Assembly (NCBI GenBank): GCA_027563935.2 | Contig: CM050450.1 | Coordinates: 8,911,957 to 8,975,956, forward strand | Source: Costus lasius | Lineage: Eukaryota; Streptophyta; Magnoliopsida; Zingiberales; Costaceae | Direction of reading: 5' to 3' | Length of the DNA: 64,000 nucleotides | Part shown: piece after piece, positions 1 to 11,400 of the stretch | How positions within the stretch are numbered: position 1 is the stretch's first letter | How the letters are laid out: each line of letters starts with the position of its first letter | Notes under the pieces: model-generated | Databases searched by the model: none | Told to the model about the DNA's origin: nothing | The model's input: only the letters and a program-made list of their open reading frames with translations | Program-made: the position numbers and the translations under genes

Positions 1-125
1 GCTTCCGTGTCGAAGGAGACGATGCGGGGTTTGCATCGTTCACACGAATGGGCTTTCGCCCGTGCTGAGGAGAGTAATTGGGCCTTCGCCCGTATGGCCC
101 GGTCCAAGTTACTTTGAGCATCACA
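1..125 (-). repeat. Partial 3' LTR
   Basis: This is the inner end of the downstream LTR of the minus-strand element. It is nearly the same as 1,788-1,918, apart from a short duplication of 'gacgaat' in the right copy and a few substitutions. The rest lies left of the window. Confidence 0.8.
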
Positions 126-229
126 TTCTCCCCCACCAAATTCGGACGTCGCCCTCGACGTCGTCGGACGCCCTCCTAGCGTCAGCATCGGAGCTCACTG
201 CTCCGGGAAGAAATCTCATAGATCTCTCA

Positions 230-660
230 TCGTCGCCCACCCGACGACGGCATCAGAGCCTCCTTCTCTGGAAAGACTCTCGCAGACCCTCGTCGGCACC
301 TCGCAGATGCCGGACTTCGTCACCCGCCTGGTGACGGCATCGGAGCTCGCTGCTCTGGGAAGAGGTCTCGCAAACCTCTCATCGTTGCCCACCTGGCAAC
401 GGCATCAGAGCCGCCTGCTCTGGAAAGGGACCTCGCAGATCCCTGTCGACATCCCGCTTGACGTCGGAACTCCTCGTCGCCCGCCTGGCGACGGCATCGG
501 AGCCCTCTGCTCCGGGAAGAAGCCTCGCAGACTTCTCATCGGCATCTCGCTCACAGATGCCGGAATCCTCATCACCCGCCTGGTGACGGCATCGGAATCC
601 GCTGTCCCGAGAAGAGATCTCGTAGACCTCTCTTCGTCGCCCACCTGGCGACGGTATTAG
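230..660. repeat. Imperfect tandem array inside the LTR element
   Basis: About six units begin near 236, 322, 388, 479, 572 and 638. Each carries a CGCCC-xCCTGG-CGACGGCATC core followed by a CTGCTCTGGGAAGA-like and a CTCGCAGACCTCTCATCG-like stretch. Spacing is roughly 86, 66, 91, 93 and 66 bp. The core can form a short hairpin (TCGCCC...GGCGA). Open frames across it are low-complexity and I do not regard them as genes. Confidence 0.75.
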
Positions 661-776
661 AGCCTCTTGCTCTGGAACGGGGGTTGCGCTCGCCACCGCC
701 CTGTTAGTGCGCCACCTGCACACTGCTATCTCCTCCATCTCGGGTTAGTCTTGTCCCCATCATCACCGGAAACCTC

Positions 777-788
777 GCTCTGATACCA
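777..788 (-). other. Primer-binding site (initiator Met tRNA)
   Basis: The minus strand reads TGGTATCAGAGC, the standard plant LTR-element primer site complementary to the 3' end of initiator methionine tRNA. It lies one base from the LTR terminus at 790 and fixes the orientation of the element as minus. Confidence 0.85.
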
Positions 789-789
789 C

Positions 790-1918
790 TGCCACGCCCA
801 CTTTAATTCCAACCCATCCACGTCATCAGTTCACCATGGAATTGTGTGCCGAAATTCAAAATCGCGCTCGCCATTTGCAATTTCATTCGCGACATTCGCC
901 GCATGTTCGAAAGCTCCGTTGATTGGGTCAATGCTTCGAATCGAATGCCGACCGAAGCTCTCGCCTTCGTCTTCACGTGTTCGAATGACGCAATCGTTCT
1001 CCGCCGCCGGAGCTGATGGACGGGAAGGGGGACGTGCGGCAGGTTCGGATCGCCTGTCCGAACCTCAGCCTCGCCGCCGACAGCCCCTGCTATCGGAAAA
1101 CTTCGCCACTGGAAGCAATCGTTGCCGAGGATGGTGAAAGAGACGAGCCGCCGGAAAACCCAGAAAAAGCTCTCGCGGGAGCCGGAGAAGACAACATAAG
1201 AGTAAAGGAAAATTTCTGTTCGATTTGATCAGGATCGAACCTACATAAAACCCTTACAACTTCGCTCAGATCTGCCCGCCGGATCTTCCCTCATTCCCGT
1301 CGACAGCGACCCTTCACCGTCGACTCATATTCGCTCAAAGACTCGCATGGGGGAGGTGGTGGAAGCACGCCGCCATGGTTCCAGACCCACCTCCCCCTCT
1401 CTGCTGTTTGGACGAAGCCTGGGAAGAAGCTCTGCGCTCGGCGTTACCTCGGCGACACTCCGAACAGGGGAGGCCGCGCTCTCCCTTCCTTTGTTTGTTG
1501 CCGGCCGAATGCCCCCTCCTCTCGTCGCCTGGTGCCTTAAAGAGGAGGGGACGATGCTCAGTTTTGGAAAAAACAGCCACACGCCAACCAACGCTAGCGC
1601 CCTTTCCATCTTTGTCGTCGTATCCCGTTGATTCTGCTCGTCCTGTCCGCCTTTGCGTCCACCTGACGATCCCGCCGGAATAGACGCCGCTGCCGGCGTC
1701 GGGGCTGGCGCCGGAAACGGCACTGCTGTCCTCGCCGTTGATCCGCCATAGTCATTGCCGGAACTATCAACGCCGCCTGCATTGATTGCTTCCGCGTCGA
1801 AGGAGGCGATGCGGGGTTTGCATCGTTCACACGAATGACGAATGGGCTTTCGCCCGTGCCGAAGAGAGTAATTGGGCCTTCGCCCATATAGCCCGTCCAA
1901 GTTACTTTGAGCATCACA
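790..1918 (-). repeat. 5' LTR (1,129 bp)
   Basis: On the plus strand it begins TGCCACGCCC next to the primer-binding site and ends GAGCATCACA. The terminal TG...CA and the match of its right end to 1-125 define it. Open frames within it (such as 1,325-1,900 minus) are LTR sequence, not genes. Confidence 0.82.
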
Positions 1919-3150
1919 CTGTATGCATAAGCTAAAGACTCTAAACCCAAGAATCTAGGTCAAGAAGTCTATACAGATTACAATGTTATGTACAAAATCT
2001 ACAGGAAACATAAAGAATGACAGGAATGAGAAAAGTTCAGATGTCTATATAAAAGGGAAATGAACAAGGGAGAAAGGAACTCCAAGTGCAAGAAACCAAG
2101 ACTTGAAGAATTGGAGCGCATTAGGAAGCATAATAGAATAAATAGTTAATTACCCTTCCATTAGCTGTCTGTAGACGAACACTGTATTAGATTAAATCCA
2201 AGGTTTTTAATTTCAATCCGTACCACATAGTACATACCAGTCCAAGACCGGACCGGTATAGGTAAATGCAATGTCGGTACGTATGGTACCAATACATTGC
2301 AATGTCGGTATGTCCAGTACTTATCGGTCCGAGACACTATACCATATCGAGATTTCAAACATTGATCAAATCTACAAAAGAAAACATGTTGTCTTCATGT
2401 TTCTTTTGAGGATTTGGATGCACTATTGTGGTGACATAGTCATTGCACCCTTTTTGATAAAAATCTATACACTCTTCAAAATGGGTGACAAGATGAACTA
2501 ATAAAGATTAGCATGTTGTCTAATAGATAAGTAATTATATAAGAAAAAACATTATCATTAGTGAATAGAATGATGTATAACTTTCCTTAGTTTGATAACT
2601 TATGTTGTCTTATTCAAAGTAAAGGCATGCTTTATTCATATAACTGATCTCAAATAATAGTTGGGTACAAATGGTTGCTATGCATTCATATGTACTCACT
2701 TCCAAACTTTCCGTGTGCTCACAAACATATTTTACAAGTAAATTTGATGAAACAAAGGTCAATAATAAACACTTATGCAAAGAATAAATAGAGATTAATT
2801 CAAATGAACAAAAAGGAACATATAATAAAAAAATAAGCATCACTAACAACGTAAGAAAAAATTTGCTATTGAAACTGAGCTCAACCTTTCAAGTTATATT
2901 CTAGTGAGTATCTCCATTTCTTCAACTAAACTCAGGTTTGCATAAGGGTTCGGTATATAATAGGATAGTGAATCAGAGGATCCATTTTTGTTATTTAAAC
3001 TAAATGGTACCAGAATAGTCTAATAAATTAGAAAATCCAATATGTTACTAAAACCAAGTGTGCAGCTTATAAATGAGCAAAATTAAAAAGCCAATTCAAG
3101 GGAACTTCAGAAATAGAAAAAATAAAAACCATTGGACAGAGGATACGTAC
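1919..3150. other. AT-rich intronic sequence, no exon seen
   Basis: This lies between the last recognisable NRPC1 exon and the LTR element. I looked on the minus strand for the next RPC1 block (continuation of the bridge helix) and did not find it, so intron 17 extends past the window edge. Around 2,200-2,345 is a copy of the GGTACC/ACCGGT-rich dispersed repeat seen throughout this gene. Confidence 0.5.
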
Positions 3151-3249
3151 TGCTGTATCCACAAGACCTTCTCTTCCACCCATTGTATGAAAGAAGAACT
3201 CTGTAGCCGTCAAACCAGTGTAAAATGAATTGGCAACAAAACCTTTAGC
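3151..3249 (-). CDS. NRPC1: NRPC1 exon 17 (bridge-helix start)
   Basis: 33 codons: [20 protein letters not shown], then [13 protein letters not shown], leading into the bridge helix. Donor GTACGT. The next exon is not in the window. Confidence 0.95.
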
Positions 3250-6200
3250 CTAAGCACCAAAAACAAAATCATACAAATATAAGGTGTAGAATATCAAAAT
3301 CTTTAACGTGTCAGTTATGCATAATCATACAAATATATGGTACCAATTTTTATAGTTATATGATACAAGTACAAGATGAGCCTGCAACATATTGGGTGAC
3401 ACAGACCTTTTTTAATACTATGCTACCAAACCTCCTAGCACATTTACACCTCCATATGAAGGTGAAGCTTTTCTTAGGGTTGTGTGTCCCAACCATTTTC
3501 ATGAAGATAGGTTCACTTAGATATAGGCTGAATTTCCACACAAGCAAAATATTTATTGCTAACGGTGACAAATTCATAAAGGCATTTTGGAGTCTTCTCA
3601 AGAAAGCTAGCAAAGAACAACTATTTCAAATACTTGAAGTTGTCCCCAAGCAACTTAGTTGAAGAGCTCAAGTTCACATTAAATGATAATATTTGAAGGG
3701 GCTGCACAGACTATTAACTAAACTAACAAGTCAATCAATCTGGCTTGCTGCATCCTTGAGATTGTGAATTCTTTTCTTCCAATTATAACCCACAAGATTG
3801 TAGCATAGGGAAAACTATCTGCTCTGTGGTACATAGCAATTACATAATCCTATTGCCTTTTCAGTAGTGAGGTTCAGTGATTAAAGACTATATTTAAGAA
3901 ACTTGCCTAGGAAAATTTCTAGATTATGAGCTATTTCTCTAGAATACTGTAATCATGCAGCACACGAGAGGGCCAATCAGTATGCACCAAATGGAAGAAT
4001 CAATAAGACAGAATGAAAAAATAATAATAATTTGTCTTGAGTGGTTTAAGGTACTGGTCGATAACGTAGAGTACAACAAGCATATAGTAATCTTACACAG
4101 CACGAGTACATGAACTAGGCCACACCATAGGGTCACATCAATCCAACTCAAAACCACGAGTACATGAACTAGGCCGCACCATAGGGTCACACCAACCCAA
4201 CTCAAAACCAGTACACTAGTTCGAAGAGGTTTTCAACTTAGAGCACTCTCCTTCATCCAGGTTGCCCTTATAACCTAGAACCTAGCTAGCTTCTCAATCT
4301 CAACCTTGCACAATTGGTAGATCACGCAAGTTTTCACATACTATTCAACATTATCCAAAATTGTTAGCCAACAAAAGCCTCTCTACATCAAGACCAGGGT
4401 TTTTTGTACCCCAAGATTCCTGTTCATAGCATGTCCTCACATTCCTTAAGAAACTCTCAGCACATCCTATCAACCTTCAGCACATACAATTGATTCCCTC
4501 TGGATAAATCTAGTACAATGGTCCACTGTCAAATTAGTATTTAATGTTATGCACTAATATACAAGATTAGTCTAAACTTTATAATTTATGTGTGTACATA
4601 TATATGTGTGTGTTTGTATGTTATATATGTGTATATATATGATGCAGATCAATACCAATTACCAACTCTATACTATGTACCAATACAAACTTTAAAGTTG
4701 GATTGATAGATAGAGCCTGTATTGAGTAGTGCGGCCAAGTTTTTCAAGCATTGGCTAATAGTAAATATGTAAAAGTAGGGTGCTTATTTTTTTTCAAGCT
4801 TATATAAATGCATAAGATGACCAAGGGCACAACAAAGGATGAAACCAAAGGCAATTCAGTATGTTAGCACAAGTTATAGACGTTTTGCTAGTTCCATCTA
4901 CAATATAACAGGAAGGATGGAGAAGAATATGTAGGAGCATGGTTTTCAAAACTGCTTCAGAAATCAATCCAACATCGATCCTTTTAGTTCAGTACACTGT
5001 AGTGATTGTACCATCAGTACATTGGTCCAAGGCAAAACTCAAGTTACACCACTCCAGACTAAGATTTTAAACCCCTCGTTGGGGCAAAAAAAAAAGAAGG
5101 CAAAGACGAGGATATAAAGGAGAAAGAAGAGACATTAAATGTGCCAGGACATAATCCTCTAGGATATTTTTGCACTGCATGGTGAAGCATAAATTTCGTG
5201 TTCAGTTTGTAAGTAGATCAATAAAACAAGATTTAAGGACTTAAAGAGTATTACGAGGTGGCATGCAAAGTACGTATCATCTACCATGAGGCCAACAAAA
5301 GGGATCACCTTGTAACAGCAAGGCAAGTACACAATGGATACAAATATAATATGTACATTACTATGTAAAAATATTAGAGTATATAACCAGTACACCAGTA
5401 TAATATGGAAAGGACAGGTCTAATAGAAAACTAGTACAGGTATTAATACCGAAATTTCATACCTAGCTATGTACATTTTTTTTTATATAGCATAAATCTC
5501 AACAGTTGGTAAAATGATAAAGGTATGACTTCAAGTTCAAAGCTGACAAGACCCACAAGATAAACATCTTAACGAGCATGTGAGCCCCTATTGATAAAAG
5601 CTAAAAACATGCCTTAAAGGTTGCAGATAAGATGTTACACCGATAGTATGAAAAGGAAAAGTTTTGTACAAAAACCAAGGATAATAAAAATAAACTATTG
5701 TTACTATACATCATTTAACTTACAGATGGAGTCTTTGAATTTATAGGAAAGTGTGGAAGAGTTCGATCTATAAATCCATTTGGAGCACGGCGTCCTCCAA
5801 CTGATTGCTGACCAACACATGCAACCATCTGGCTAATATTGATTGGAGAACCTTTAGAACCACACTGTGACATAATCAGAGGGCTGTTTCGCCAGTGGAG
5901 TTCATTCATACAAACCTGAAATAGAAGAATCAAAAGAATATTGCAACTGCAGAGAATTGCTTTTTTACCTCTAGGAAATCAGAAATAAGAAACCTTATAC
6001 CATAAAAACTAATGCAGCAAGGACTTAAATTTTCCCGGGCAACTTAGATTCATTTGCTACAGAATTTGACAATAAAATTTCATAGATATAATAGGGGCAG
6101 CATTTCGTTTCATTTCTAATTTACATATTTTACTGGAAGGGGAAACATGATCATGAAACTCAAATTAATAACAAATGCTTATCTCTTGTAATGTGGATTT

Positions 6201-8380
6201 TATGTACAATGAAAATCAAGCAATAAAATAAAGCCCTTACGGTTCCAGCAGCAGCTCGAATTTCATTCAATACACCAGTTATCTTAAGTTCCAAGGTCTG
6301 AGCTGCATTGCAACCAGGCTGCAACGTAAGCTTTCCTTTGCTGTATGAGGCAATAAGGTCATGACATTCTCTATATCCCTCATCAATTTTCTTCTTCTTC
6401 TGCTGATTCAGATGTTCTCCTGGCTGCACATCATCGATGCCAATTGAAAATCCATGGTTGCCTATCCACCTGGCACTGAAATACGGTGCAGTAGCTCAAC
6501 ACTTCAACATACGTAGTTAAGCCTAAGTGATAGAATAAGACAGCAAAGTCTGGCTGTATACATTAGTCTTTTTATTGAATTGAGAGTAAAACACTCAAAA
6601 CGGAGATAATAAAATCACAAGTGAAGTTGCACTAGCCACATTGTACCACCAAGTTTAATCTGATACGGAATTGGATTGTGGTGAAAATAAAAAACTACTC
6701 TATTTGTAGACTGAACGAGCCATGAATAATCAAGAAGTCCATGCCATGATAAAGAATATAAAAGATAAGATTTTATTGAAAGATGCATATATAATAAGTT
6801 TTGTTAAAACCTTTGATGAGGTGGAAGAAAAATAATGTATCGAACTATTGTATATTTGTTTCTCATGGTATAAGTTGTGAGAATAATTACTTAACCATTA
6901 TTAAAAATATGCCAAATGTGCTAATATTTTGTTTTTCATGAATTTATAACATTTATAACTGTCACAAAATGCAAAATGAAAGTTACATCAAATTCAAACA
7001 ACCAATGTATAGTTCTTAGCAATGTTTGAAGAAAAGTTTTAAAACCAGTCCATACCTAGTACCTATTTGACCCTGTGTATGCCCTGGAGACTAATTATAC
7101 TATGTAAATTCATACATTGAATTGAATAAAGACAATTATCGTTATCATGTTGGTCGTTATACTAGCGATGAAGTACTGGAATACATGATAATATCCCTAA
7201 CGATTGATATTACTCAATCCCATAAATAAGACCCTAATCGAAGTAACTTGGTGGATATGGGATAATCTTGGTGCATGTGAGATTAATATGTGGGCTAGTT
7301 GAATGCTAGGGATCAATGCAGACAAATAGGTACATCGAGTAAGATGTATTGGACCGACCTACCGTGGAACTATGACTTGGATGTCACAGGTCAAGTTTCA
7401 CAAGTGACAGAAGATGCTCTAGTCCTTCCGAGACTAGCACCAAGTTCGAAGTGGGGCGATCTTCAAAGGGTCACTGTGTCAATATCAGTAGAGGGTGACA
7501 CTTGAGTGCCTACGGCTAACAGTATCAAACGTGCTTCAAAGGGAAAATTGCTATTATGTTCCTTAGCTTATCTCGCATGGACCTTCTGGCACGGGGAAAA
7601 ATTGATTTCAGGCTTTTTTTTCGTCGATGCGTACTTCATATTTTATGTCACCTATATTTTTTTCCCAACAATATAAACGTATATATACATATAAGTTATA
7701 TCCTGACTAGCACTGATACATAGCAATTCAAAAATGGATTAGTATAGTAATATATATTGGTATTTTAAACTGGTTTAAAGCAACATTAAGAACCAGTCCA
7801 TACTAATAATATGGCGACTTGTACCGGTCCTCGAACCATTGTATTTGGGACTTCTCCTAAAACAAAGCGAAGCAGGGCAACAAAAGAAGACAAAGTGGAG
7901 CGGGGAAACGAAAGAAGTGAATGTAGCATAGCAACTAGATCCCAGCCCTGCTCGCAGGCGCATATTAAGAAGAGAAATAGTTCGACCGCAACTTGTACCA
8001 ACTAACCCTTGAATCGATCGGCGTCACCCTTATAAAGATGCTTTAGCTTCTTCTTGCCAACTCACCCATTTACTAGCTCAATCCACCATCACCAACTGTA
8101 TTCCGTGTGGGAGCTTGGGATAATGTGGCACTTGCCTATCCACCCTTGCATCCGCAGTTGTTGCCACTTGGCACGTTGCTTCTAGCACCCAAATTTGCGA
8201 TGCACAACCATCATGCATATTACGGATCTAGCCAGAATCCTCTCGCTAGGTGGCATCATCTACCCAATGCAACACCAATAGCCGCCAATTGACCGCTAAC
8301 ATGGGTTGAAGGAAGCAGCGCCAAGTAGTGGCGAAGCCACATAGAGATGAGTACGAACAAATGTCCCCACTCACTTCTTC

Positions 8381-8453
<73 letters not shown>

Positions 8454-11400
8454 ATGTACATAAATATTGATTTGCCCCCATTCTAAAATTTCTAATATCT
8501 ACCCCCACATAACAATTGTCCCCATATAAGGAGCCCAATCGCAACCAGTTATCGAGTCCACTAGCCATAACTCCTAGATTTTTAGTTGTTGCCTAATAAT
8601 AATCGAGCATTTACCTCAAATTTGCACCCCACACATGCGCCCCACGTTAGCACATGCTAGAGAAGAAAATACACATTGAAAGCTTCTGCCACGAGGGTGC
8701 CGGTTCTTCTCTTCTTCTTCTTTTACCGCGAGCTTCCATGGCTCAATGCTTTTTTCTTCCATAACACTCATCCAAATCAGTATTTGAAACCTTGGTTTAA
8801 AATACCTGTCCAAGATATTATATCAATATATTAATTAGGCATGTTGGGCATAATAACATGATACACCACTTAATTCATTTCTAAGCTATTCGCTAGAATT
8901 ATATATGCAAGGGGTTTGTGTACATTGCTATGTTTAGATTGATATGTATTAGACTAACCACTCAAAATCATGGTTGTCACTACAACCATTTACACACCCA
9001 ATCAAGGTTTATATAACCAATCCATACCACTTAACAAGGGCGTACATACCTATCCGATTGTATTAGTATTGGTACAAGGTCAATAATATATTTATATTTA
9101 TATTTATATTATTGGTATCAACTATACACCAATTCCAGACAGCACTTACCGGTCTAATAGTGAAATGATATACTGATGCAAACAGTTTTTAAAAACCTTA
9201 CACCCTGACCCACAAACAAAACAATTAGTGTTGGGTTGATACTAATTGGTGCAACTCCGTATCCTTGGGTGTAAAATTGCAATCTAATCAATTGCCCAAA
9301 GTGGAATTTATATATTATCCACATGCAACCTCACAAATATTTATAGTGCTACATGCTCCAAGCATAATCAAATAAAAAATTGAAAATAATTTTCATGCCA
9401 CAAGCTCGTCTAGCCTCCGACATCATTTCATACGAGGTGATGCCATTTTAGGATATTGAAATGATAGGTTAGAAACTAGTTATGGTATGGTAGAATTTTC
9501 TAATTGACTCATTATTAGATTGTTAAATGCAACATATGATCATGACATTCATCACAAATAAATAATAATAATCTTGAATTGCCTCTTATCAATAATCATT
9601 CAAAGTTAGCTAGCTAATAATACCACACAACTCACACCAGCCAAATGAAAAACATGTATGTCGCTTTTACTTGACTTATTCGATTACATACTAGAATGTC
9701 ACTACTCTAGTGTTTTCTTAATCTCAGTACACCTGGTCCAGATCGGTCCAGGCTAAGTTGCAATAATCATTAACAAGGCAAAACATGGTCCCAAAATTCA
9801 AGAAATAGTTTATGTGGTCCCAAAATTTCAGAAAATAGTATATACATTCTTGGTTTTCCTTTACTTAGAAACCAACCAATAAATACTCATGCTTAGCATA
9901 GGCAACTTCACATATTCCCAACCAAAAGAACTTGTGTTGAACACTTGAAATTGCTTCAACTTACTCCAAACAATAGATCCAATCAAGGTTTGTAAAACCG
10001 TCCGGATCAATGTTCCGGTCCATACCTATCAAAATTGACATGGTACCAAGGCAAGTAGTTTCACCCTTCGCCTGCAATGATTGAAAACCACTCCGCTGAT
10101 TTCTCTGACACCTTGTTCACTTGGATGGAAAGATAAAAGGAAAGAAAATACCCTTTTCCTTCATTTCCTTGGAGGGAAAGAAATAAGGGTAATTTTTCTT
10201 CGATTTGGCTTCCGCCCAAATCGGGCCAAAAGCTTAAAGGAAATGCTTTGTCACCTGCTGCCCTGCCTCCTCCCCTCGCCCAGCCGCCTCTCCTCTCCGC
10301 ATACAGCTTCATCTCCCCCTCCACCGGCGTGAAGCTACGTCTCCACTAGCCTAGCCACCTCCCCTCATCGTGTGTAGCCCTCGTCGCGTGAAACTTAGCC
10401 ACCTCCCCTCTGCCATCTGTAGTGAATGTAGACGAGGAAAAATCCTTATCTCCCTGTTACGTGCCTTGCACGTAAAGACAAAAATAGGAAAAAGACAGGA
10501 ATAAAAGGTAAAAGAAAAAGGTTAAAAAAATCACGTTTGTTTTTATTGTAGCACGTGGTGCTACAGTAAAATCCAATTGATTTTTATGCTTTACTTGCCC
10601 GTGACTCAACATCGAATTCCCTCTCTCCTTTACATTCTCTCTCCTCACTCTCTCGTTCTCATGAAATCAAGCTCACATTTTTCCCTCTCTCGTGCATTTC
10701 CCTTCCGCCGCTCGCCCTTTCGCCAAATCTCGTCAAAGCTGCCTACCGGCGACCCTCCGACCACCAACAACAAACTCCGAAGGCTGCGCGAAGCTTCCGG
10801 ACCGGTTTTCCCTTCCCTCTTCACTTCGTCCGACAAGCATCGGCTCAACACGAGTTCACCGAGACCCTAACTCCGACGACCTCGATCTCCCTCAAATCTC
10901 CTCCGAACTTCGTTCTGTTGCTTCGGAACGGTCGGCGACAACTTGCTAGACGTTTCCTACGACTTCCAGCTAATTCCGGTGATGTTTTGCTGCCTTCCGA
11001 CGAATTTCTAGTGGAACTCTGGCGAGGCCGACAACTCCTTTTCTTGGTTTTCAACGGACTTTGGGACGCTGCCATTTTCTGTTGGAACTGGTGACTGCCG
11101 GTGCCGGGGACGAAGTACTGTTCCGGCGAACTTTCCGGCAATCTTCCGGCGCGTCCGTTCGACTCAATCGGTGGTTCGTCCACACAAGCTGTGGGCTAGG
11201 TTAGTATCTAAACCCACTTCGTACGCAATTAGGCAACGAACTCTGCATGCTTAATATAACGAACCGGTTAGACTATTGCATGCTTAGGATCTAATGATGT
11301 CTGCTTATACTTAATTAACGAACGGACTGCATGATAATTATAACAGACCCGAAATAGTAATTAAAGGAAAATAAAAAATTAATTAATTAATTAAAATAAA

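Larger units (their letters stand above)
1..1918 (-). mobile_element. Coding-deficient LTR retrotransposon (cut by window edge)
   Basis: Two direct copies of one LTR end are visible: positions 1-125 match 1,788-1,918, both ending GAGCATCACA. The element runs on the minus strand. A primer-binding site complementary to initiator-Met tRNA lies directly beside the right LTR (777-788), and a C-rich polypurine-tract complement lies directly right of the left LTR end (126-137). Only about 664 bp separate the LTRs, and they hold an imperfect tandem array with no gag or pol domain. This is a non-autonomous, internally deleted element that would need proteins from a relative. Its outer end and one target duplication are off the window. 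It probably sits in the next NRPC1 intron, because the following NRPC1 exon is not found to its right. Confidence 0.8.

Noticed and set aside
1325..1900. 191-codon minus frame as a gene
   Set aside because: It lies wholly inside an LTR, has no domain, and overlaps other open frames in GC-rich DNA.
1919..3150. NRPC1 exon 18
   Set aside because: No minus-strand match to the expected bridge-helix continuation.
3360..3662. 100-codon plus-strand frame
   Set aside because: It lies in an NRPC1 intron, has no domain, and its antisense frame is equally open.
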